From Pseudomonas sp. SORT22 (GTDB lineage Bacteria; Pseudomonadota; Gammaproteobacteria; Pseudomonadales; Pseudomonadaceae), in the NCBI RefSeq assembly GCF_018417635.1, contig NZ_CP071007.1, positions 2,666,501-2,730,500 of the forward strand: DNA of 64,000 nucleotides. Reading direction: 5' to 3'. This document shows, piece after piece, positions 60,179 to 64,000 of this stretch. Made by a program: the position numbers and the translations under genes. The first letter of the stretch is position 1. Each line of letters begins with the position of its first letter. The notes under the pieces were generated by a model. That model made no database searches, was not told the origin of the DNA, and worked only from the letters and a program-made list of their open reading frames with translations.

Positions 60179-61027
60179 CTAGTAGGTGAAAAAGCCGCGA
60201 CCGCTTTTACGCCCCAGGTAGCCGGCGGCAACCATTTCCTTGAGCAGCGGCGCAGGGCGGTACTTGCTGTCGTTGTAGCCTTCGTGGAAGGCTTCGATGA
60301 TCGCCAGCAGGGTGTCGAGGCCGATCAGGTCGGCCAGGGCCAGCGGGCCGATCGGCTGGTTGCAGCCAAGGCGCATGCCGGTGTCGATGTCTTCGGCGCT
60401 GGCCAGACCTTCCTGGAGCACGAAGATCGCCTCGTTGATCATCGGCACCAGGATGCGGTTGACCACAAAGCCCGGGCGATTGCCGGCGCTGATCGGGGTC
60501 TTGCCGACCTTTTCGGTCAGGGCCAGGGCCTTGGCGTAAGTGGCGTCACTGGTTTGCAGGCCGCGGATGATCTCGACCAGGGCCATCATCGGCACCGGGT
60601 TGAAGAAGTGCACGCCAACAAAGCGCTCCGGCTGGCTGACCGCCGCGCCCAACTGGGTGATCGACAGCGACGAGGTGTTGGTGGCGATCACGCACTGCTC
60701 GCTGACGCTGGCGGCGATCTGCTTGAGGATGCGTAGCTTGAGCTCGAGGTTCTCGGTGGCCGCCTCGATCACCAGTTCGGCCTGTTGCAGTTGCGCGTAG
60801 TCGGTGCTGGTGCGGATGCGTGCCACGGCGGCTTCGGCATCTTCCGCGGCCAGGGTCTGCTTGCTGACCTGGCGCTCGAGGTTCTTGCGCAGGGTGGCCA
60901 GGCCGCGCTCCAGGGCGGCGTCGGAAACGTCGATCAAGGTGACCTGGTAACCGGCAACCGCACAGACCTGGGCGATGCCATTGCCCATGGTGCCGGCGCC
61001 AATTACTGCAATGTTCTGAATACTCAC
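60179..61027 (-). CDS. 3-hydroxybutyryl-CoA / 3-hydroxyacyl-CoA dehydrogenase
   Basis: A 282-residue NAD-dependent dehydrogenase. The Rossmann motif is IAVIGAGTMGNGIAQ (about 5-19). FVGVHFFNPVPMMALVEII contains the catalytic His and PVPM family mark, and NRPGFVVNRILVPMINEA follows. The start is a GTG at 61027 giving MSIQNIAVIG behind AAGGA; a longer frame has no family support. It interconverts acetoacetyl-CoA and 3-hydroxybutyryl-CoA and pairs with the thiolase 14 bp upstream. Whether the pathway is butyrate-type degradation or something else cannot be decided. Confidence 0.93.
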   Translation of the reverse strand: MSIQNIAVIGAGTMGNGIAQVCAVAGYQVTLIDVSDAALERGLATLRKNLERQVSKQTLAAEDAEAAVARIRTSTDYAQLQQAELVIEAATENLELKLRILKQIAASVSEQCVIATNTSSLSITQLGAAVSQPERFVGVHFFNPVPMMALVEIIRGLQTSDATYAKALALTEKVGKTPISAGNRPGFVVNRILVPMINEAIFVLQEGLASAEDIDTGMRLGCNQPIGPLALADLIGLDTLLAIIEAFHEGYNDSKYRPAPLLKEMVAAGYLGRKSGRGFFTY

Positions 61028-61041
61028 TTTTAAATCCTTGC

Positions 61042-62226
61042 TCAGACGCGTTCGAAGACGATGGCGATACCCTGGCCGCCGCCGATGCACATGGTTGCCA
61101 AGGCGTAGCGGCCCTGGATGCGCTGCAGTTCATGAATGGCCTTGGTGGCGATGATCGCCCCGGTGGCGCCGACCGGATGGCCGAGGGAGATGCCCGAGCC
61201 GTTGGGGTTGACCTTTTCCGGGTCGAAGCCCAGTTCACCGGCAACCGCGCAGGCCTGGGCGGCAAAGGCTTCGTTGGATTCGATCACGTCGAGGTCGGCA
61301 ACGCTCAGGCCGGCCTTGTCGAGCACCTTGCGAGTCGCCGGTACCGGGCCCAGGCCCATCAGCTCAGGTTCGACGCCGGCGTGTGCGTAGGCCACCAGGC
61401 GTGCCAGCGGCTGCAGGTTGTGGCGCTTGACGAAGTCACCTGTGGCCAGCACCAGGGCGCCGGCGCCGTCGTTCAGGCCGCTGGCATTACCGGCGGTGAC
61501 CGTACCGTCCTTCTTGAACACCGCCTTCATGCCGGCCAGTTGCTCTGCGGTGACTTCGCCGCGCACATGTTCATCCACCTCGAAACGCACCGGGCCTTTG
61601 CGGCTGGGGATCTCGATCGGCACGATCTGGCTGGCGAAGCGGCCCTCGGCGATGGCGCGGGCGGCGCGGCGCTGGCTGGTCAGGGCCAGTTCGTCCTGCA
61701 TCTGGCGGGTGATGCCATTGCGTTCGGCGACGTTTTCCGCGGTGATACCCATATGAAAGCCGGCGAACGGGTCGTGAAGGATGCCGAGCATATAGTCGAT
61801 GCCCTGCAGGTCACCCATGCGTGCGCCCCAGCGGGCTTGCGGGAGCAGGTAAGGGCCGCGGCTCATGGATTCGGCGCCAGCGGCGACCACTGCTTCAGCG
61901 TCGCCCAGCAGCAGGCTTTGCGCCGCCGAGACAATGGCCTGCAGGCCCGAGCCACACAGGCGGTTGACGTTGAACGCCGGGGTTTCCTTGGGAATGCCGG
62001 CGTTCATGGCCGCTACCCGCGCAAGGTAGGCGTCGCGCGCCTCGGTCGGAATCACGTTGCCCATGACCACATGGCCGATCTGCTCGGGGGCAACGCCTGC
62101 ACGTTCGATGGCGGCACGGGTCACGCTGCTGGCCAGGTCCGCCAGGGGCAGGTCCTTGAGGGCGCCGCCGAAGCTGCCGATGGCCGAGCGTACAGCGCTG
62201 ACTACATAGATGTCCGGGGTATTCAT
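61042..62226 (-). CDS. Acetyl-CoA C-acetyltransferase (thiolase)
   Basis: A 394-residue type II thiolase. The nucleophile Cys is in [15 protein letters not shown] (about residue 90), the His in [11 protein letters not shown] (about 350), and the second Cys in CIGGGQG (about 380). It condenses or cleaves acetoacetyl-CoA. The start at 62226 ([14 protein letters not shown]) follows GGAGTCGATC; upstream in-frame codons look non-coding. It is the first gene of the thiolase-dehydrogenase-TetR operon and is divergent from an AraC-type regulator. Confidence 0.94.
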   Translation of the reverse strand: MNTPDIYVVSAVRSAIGSFGGALKDLPLADLASSVTRAAIERAGVAPEQIGHVVMGNVIPTEARDAYLARVAAMNAGIPKETPAFNVNRLCGSGLQAIVSAAQSLLLGDAEAVVAAGAESMSRGPYLLPQARWGARMGDLQGIDYMLGILHDPFAGFHMGITAENVAERNGITRQMQDELALTSQRRAARAIAEGRFASQIVPIEIPSRKGPVRFEVDEHVRGEVTAEQLAGMKAVFKKDGTVTAGNASGLNDGAGALVLATGDFVKRHNLQPLARLVAYAHAGVEPELMGLGPVPATRKVLDKAGLSVADLDVIESNEAFAAQACAVAGELGFDPEKVNPNGSGISLGHPVGATGAIIATKAIHELQRIQGRYALATMCIGGGQGIAIVFERV

Positions 62227-62352
62227 GATCGACTCCAGTGTGCGAAAGCGTGGCGGGGCAGGCCCGGCGTCTGCCAGAATGCTGCCCGCAGCCACCTTCA
62301 GGTTGGCTTCGAGTCTAGGCAAAGCCTGCGTACGGGCCTATGCCATAACTGT

Positions 62353-62365
62353 CCAGTGACACTGG
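62353..62365. promoter_or_regulatory. 13-bp palindrome in the thiolase / AraC intergenic region
   Basis: CCAGTGACACTGG is a perfect inverted repeat with a 1-bp centre, 44 bp before the AraC-type ATG and 127 bp before the thiolase start. It could be an operator for one of the two local regulators. No binding family can be named. Confidence 0.35.
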
Positions 62366-62396
62366 TATTTTTTGCCACACCCTTGCGGAATCCGCC

Positions 62397-63428
62397 ATGC
62401 GGGAAAACGATACAGTTGCCGTCTATTTCGTCCATACCATGCTCCATGCCCTGCGCGCGCAACCGGCGCGGGCGGCGGCGCTGCTGGTCGAAGCCGGAAT
62501 CGACCCGGCGGTGCTCCAAGCGCCTGGCGCACGGGTGCCAGCGTCTGCGTTTGCACGCCTGTGGTTGCTGCTGATCGAGACCCTTGACGACGAATTCTTC
62601 AACCTCGACAGCCATGGCATGCCGTTGGGCAGCTTTGCCCTGATCTGCCGCGGGCTGATCCAGGAGCCGAACCTGGAAAGGGCGCTGCGCCAGTGCCTGA
62701 ACAACTTTGCGTTGTTCCTGCGCGATATCCGCGGGCAGTTGACGATCAAGGGTGGGCGCGCGGTGATCAGCCTGCGCACTGGCATCGAAGATCCGCTGTC
62801 CCGGGTCTACGCCGAGGAAACCTTTCTCGCCCTGGTGATCAGCCTGGCGTGCTGGCTGGTCGGGCGACGCGTGGTCATCGATCGAACGGCACTGGCCGAC
62901 ACACGCCCGGCCCAGGACGATGACCCGTTGCTGTGGGGCGCCAACGTGCAGATGGGCGGTGGCCGTACCGAGATCGAGTTTGCTGCCGATTACCTGCGCT
63001 TGCCGGTGGTCCAGGACCTGGCGGCGCTGAAGACCTTCCTGCGCAGCGCACCGCAGTGGCTGGTGATTCGCTACCGCAACCAGAATGGACAGGTGGCTCA
63101 GGTGTACCGTTATCTGCGTGCCCGTCAGTACGGCCAGTGGCCGACCCTGCTGGCCATGGCCGAACGCCAGGGCCTGAGCCCCAGCAGCTTTCGCCGCCAG
63201 CTGGAGCGCGAGGGCCGTTCGTACCAGCAGATCAAGGATGAAGTGCGTCGGGCCATGGCCTTTGAGTGCCTGCGCCAGACGCACCTGAGTATTGCCGAAG
63301 TCGCCGAGCACACCGGCTTCCAGGAGCCCAGTGCGTTCCACCGGGCGTTCAAGAAGTGGACCGGCGAGAGCCCGGGCAGTTACCGCCAGCGCATGCTCAG
63401 TCCGGTAATTGCGCCGCCAGCTGCTTGA
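62397..63428 (+). CDS. AraC-family transcriptional regulator
   Basis: A 343-residue regulator with an N-terminal Arabinose_bd-like (ArgR/OruR-type) domain (about 20-210) and a C-terminal double helix-turn-helix (about 235-335), with MAERQGLSPSSFRRQLEREG and HTGFQEPSAFHRAFKKWTGE. It is divergent from the thiolase operon by 170 bp and is the natural candidate to activate it. Its 3' end overlaps the convergent catalase gene by 32 bp. Confidence 0.93.
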   Translation: MRENDTVAVYFVHTMLHALRAQPARAAALLVEAGIDPAVLQAPGARVPASAFARLWLLLIETLDDEFFNLDSHGMPLGSFALICRGLIQEPNLERALRQCLNNFALFLRDIRGQLTIKGGRAVISLRTGIEDPLSRVYAEETFLALVISLACWLVGRRVVIDRTALADTRPAQDDDPLLWGANVQMGGGRTEIEFAADYLRLPVVQDLAALKTFLRSAPQWLVIRYRNQNGQVAQVYRYLRARQYGQWPTLLAMAERQGLSPSSFRRQLEREGRSYQQIKDEVRRAMAFECLRQTHLSIAEVAEHTGFQEPSAFHRAFKKWTGESPGSYRQRMLSPVIAPPAA

Positions 63429-64000
63429 CCCTGACCAGGTCGCCACCGGCAACCTTGGCCACGCCCTTGCCATAGGCAGGGTCGGCCTTGTACAGGTACG
63501 CGAGGATGAGGTGCTTGCTTTCGTCGTCGCTGCTGGCCAATGAGCCACCGAAGCTATTGATCAGGTCGCGGCGGTCGTTGGCGCTATAGGAGCGGAACAG
63601 CTCGCCGGCCTGTTTGAAGTTCTGCTGACGCTCGATGCCTTGCTGCTGGGTGCTGCCGCTCAAGGGTTGCTGGCTGTAACGTGCCGACTCGGTCGGGGGG
63701 CGTGGCATCAGGCGGCTGGGCTCGTAGTTGACCCCGCTGACACTACGCGCGCTGTTAAGGGCACCATCCTGATTGGCGTTATTGATCCTGACCCTGGGCT
63801 GATTGATTGGCAAACCGGCGGCATTGGCGCCGACCCGGTACATCTGGGTGTCGGCATAGGAGAACAGCCGGCCTTGCAGCAGGCGGTCTTCCGAAGGCTC
63901 GATGCCCGGCACCAGGTTGGAGGGCGCCAGGGCCACCTGCTCGGTTTCCTGGAAGAAGTTGCCGACATTGCGGTTGAGTACCATCTGCCCGACTTTTTGT
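63397..64000 (-). CDS. Catalase, C-terminal part (gene continues past the window)
   Basis: About 200 residues of a heme catalase; the frame stays open to the window edge, so the N-terminal part with the active-site His and Asn is outside. Recognisable segments are GQMVLNRNVGNFFQETEQVA, LVPGIEPSEDRLLQGRLF and SYADTQMYRVGANAAGLPIN; YADTQMYR contains the heme-ligand Tyr in the typical RLFSYxDTQ context. The remainder is a helical C-terminal domain. It breaks down hydrogen peroxide. Which Kat paralogue it is cannot be decided from this part. Confidence 0.92.
   Translation of the reverse strand, partial: QKVGQMVLNRNVGNFFQETEQVALAPSNLVPGIEPSEDRLLQGRLFSYADTQMYRVGANAAGLPINQPRVRINNANQDGALNSARSVSGVNYEPSRLMPRPPTESARYSQQPLSGSTQQQGIERQQNFKQAGELFRSYSANDRRDLINSFGGSLASSDDESKHLILAYLYKADPAYGKGVAKVAGGDLVRVKQLAAQLPD

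Noticed and set aside
1..64000. CRISPR arrays, tRNA/rRNA genes, insertion sequences or prophage
   Set aside because: No spaced direct repeats, transposase or integrase, or RNA gene sequence was recognised on either strand.

Overview
The window is chromosomal DNA of a Pseudomonas. The evidence is high GC with GC-ending codons, a DNR/NarXL/NarK1K2-GHJI nitrate respiration block in the usual Pseudomonas order, an MvaT/MvaU-type H-NS protein, an OprD-type porin and Pseudomonas-style REP elements. I place it in the putida/fluorescens side of the genus by inference only. No rRNA, tRNA, CRISPR array, insertion sequence or phage gene was seen.

Layout. 1-5058: the end of a type VI secretion (T6SS) locus (tssA, tssM). 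5061-35580: a 30-kb anaerobic / nitric-oxide island. It holds a HemN-like protein that lacks its Fe-S ligands; a NorR regulon (nnrS, a four-helix membrane protein, a shortened YtfE-type di-iron protein, norR); pdxH; moaB-moeA; ubiUVT for O2-independent ubiquinone synthesis; dnr; narXL; narK1-narK2-narGHJI-PPIase-moaA; a class III ribonucleotide reductase whose glycyl-radical domain is a separate small ORF (nrdD / 55-aa ORF / nrdG); a chemoreceptor; and a DUF3079 protein. 35640-44422: two very large tandem proteins with dermonecrotic-toxin-like N-termini, leucine-rich repeats and a C-terminal NEL-type E3 ubiquitin ligase domain, likely host-directed effectors. 44430-49815: housekeeping and accessory genes (glyoxalase I, MvaU-like protein, porin, cobF, glycosyltransferase). 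49874-57065: a signalling block (receiver, three-receiver hybrid kinase, CheR, receiver-less CheB, receiver-kinase, receiver). 57172-59572: a PAAR-DUF2235 T6SS phospholipase-like effector with a lipoprotein that is probably its immunity protein. 59574-64000: a TetR / hydroxyacyl-CoA dehydrogenase / thiolase operon, a divergent AraC regulator and the 3' part of a catalase gene.

Regulation can be read directly in the island. Six near-perfect ANR/DNR boxes (TTGAT-N4-RTCAA) lie upstream of the hemN-like gene, pdxH, ubiU, narK1, nrdD and the DUF3079 gene, each followed 21-22 nt later by a -10-like hexamer, the class II FNR-type geometry. NarL-like 7-2-7 inverted heptamers lie between narX and narK1 and upstream of moaB and dnr. 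Five GT-N7-AC NorR-type sites sit about 70-120 bp upstream of two sigma-54 (-24/-12) promoters, one for nnrS and one for the hemerythrin gene. Together the genes support nitrate respiration: sensing, transport, reductase, Mo-cofactor, quinone and dNTP supply without O2, and NO detoxification. No nirS/nirK, norCB or nosZ is present in the window.
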